In this document: positions 63,431 to 64,000 of the stretch, one piece after another
Position numbering within the stretch: the first letter of the stretch is position 1
Layout: each line of letters starts with the position of its first letter
Notes under the pieces: model-generated
Databases searched by the model: none
What the model was told of the DNA's origin: nothing
The model's input: the letters and a program-made list of their open reading frames with translations, nothing else
Program-made: the position numbers and the translations under genes
NCBI GenBank assembly: GCA_050246735.1
Contig: JBFWVM010000021.1
Span: forward strand, 1-64,000
DNA: 64,000 nt
DNA from: Taklimakanibacter sp050246735
GTDB taxonomy: Bacteria; Pseudomonadota; Alphaproteobacteria; Rhizobiales; Aestuariivirgaceae
Reading direction: 5' to 3'

Positions 63431-64000
63431 AGCAGTAAAGGTGGCACTCGTCAGCGGCGCCGCCGGAGGCATCGGCGGCGCCGCGGCACGGAAATTCGCC
63501 GGCGAAGGCTGGATCGTGCTGCTGACCGACAAGGACGAAGCCGGCTTGCGGAAGACTGCGCAGGAGATCGCCGGCGCACGTTTCCTTGCCGGCGACATCA
63601 GCCTGCGCTCGACCTGTTTCGACGTCGTGGCGTGGGCGCTCGCCGAGACGGGGCGGCTGGACGCGCTGGTGAACGCCGCCGGCATCTGGCGCGAGGGCCT
63701 GACCGAAAGCTGCAGCGAGGAGGATTTCGATGCGGTCTTCGGCGTCAATGTCAAAGGCCTCTATTTCCTGACCGCCGCGGCGATACCGGCGCTCAGGCGC
63801 AGCGAGGGCGTCATCGTCAACCTGTCGAGCGACGCCGGCATCCAGGGCAACCAGGGCGCCGCCCTCTATTGCGCGTCGAAAGGCGCCGTCACGCTCTTCA
63901 CCAAGGCGCTCGCCCTCGAGCTCGCCCCCCATGGCGTGCGCGTCAACGCCGTCTGTCCGGGCGACGTCATGAGCCCCATGCTCGCTTTCCAGGCGCGCCG
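63423..64000 (+). CDS. SDR-family oxidoreductase, cut by window end
   Basis: Reading from ATG 63423 the frame stays open to base 64000 (192 codons seen): AEAVKVALVSGAAGGIGGAA (cofactor loop), AGDISLRST, NAAGIWREG, GVNVKGLYFL, VNLSSDAGIQGNQGAALYCASKGAVTLFTKALALELAPHGVRVNAVCPGDVMSPM. The catalytic S and YCASK are present. The C-terminal ~60 residues lie outside the window. It overlaps the preceding SDR and belongs to the same operon. Confidence 0.87.
   Translation, partial: MAEAVKVALVSGAAGGIGGAAARKFAGEGWIVLLTDKDEAGLRKTAQEIAGARFLAGDISLRSTCFDVVAWALAETGRLDALVNAAGIWREGLTESCSEEDFDAVFGVNVKGLYFLTAAAIPALRRSEGVIVNLSSDAGIQGNQGAALYCASKGAVTLFTKALALELAPHGVRVNAVCPGDVMSPMLAFQAR

Overview
The window is GC-rich DNA (by eye about 65% GC) with dense, mostly SD-led genes on both strands. 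It reads as chromosomal DNA of an alphaproteobacterium, probably of the order Hyphomicrobiales. Supporting signs are an NsrR regulon with an alphaproteobacterial-type operator, hydantoinase/oxoprolinase genes, a PmoA-like (DUF6807) gene, DUF1801, DUF899 and DUF2478 proteins, and a TacAT module. No rRNA, tRNA, CRISPR array or replication origin was recognised, so the placement is an inference.

Layout. 1-8.4 kb is an accessory island. It holds the right end of an IS256-family element inserted in an IS5-family transposase, a decayed small gene, and a low-GC 1103-codon single-chain restriction-modification-like protein. A broken glyoxalase-family gene, a GST, a PRC-barrel protein, a HigBA toxin-antitoxin module with twin operators and an HNH nuclease follow. 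8.6-16.5 kb is a catabolic block: an SDR, HyuB (with a cysteine-rich tail) and HyuA, an AroE-like dehydrogenase, an FAH-family hydrolase and a PmoA-like protein. 16.7-19.6 kb carries a cation/H+ antiporter, a methyltransferase and an unknown protein. 19.6-20.7 kb is a roughly 1 kb toxin-antitoxin insertion bounded by a 33-bp direct repeat. 20.7-24.0 kb is a nitric-oxide-response cluster (methyltransferase, DUF6522, DUF4149-like protein, NsrR, group III truncated hemoglobin, DUF2478) centred on a good NsrR box. 24-30.6 kb holds an unknown coiled-coil protein, a YncE-like propeller, a cupin, a DUF899 protein, an L,D-transpeptidase, the tail of a lost ABC permease, and a divergent catalase-like/AraC pair.

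30.6-33.7 kb is an autotransporter split by one in-frame TGA. 34-39.6 kb carries an MFS transporter, two small proteins, an EmrAB-type efflux pair and an orphan histidine kinase. 39.8-42.9 kb is a complete polar amino acid ABC transporter operon with a clear promoter. 43.0-43.8 kb is a small gene graveyard (DUF3883 tail, deleted VapC, intact antitoxin). 43.8-58.1 kb is mostly housekeeping or metabolic: RecQ, LLM oxidoreductase, lytic transglycosylase, two DUF1801 proteins, PdxA, YjbR, an FAD monooxygenase, a propeller/regulator pair, an alpha/beta hydrolase, a GFA protein, and a LysR regulator divergent from two SDRs. 58.2-61.1 kb is an Hsp20-Lon operon. 61.2-62.1 kb is a TacAT module with a palindromic operator. 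The window ends in a Rid-SDR-SDR operon that runs off the edge.

Five toxin-antitoxin loci, whole or broken, lie within 64 kb, together with several recently broken genes and a candidate restriction system. I find no clearly new multi-gene system. The best candidates for novelty are the NO-response operon containing a methyltransferase, the toxin-antitoxin insertion at a gene's 3' end, the R-M protein with a Panacea-like C-terminal module, and the HyuB with a fused cysteine-rich domain.
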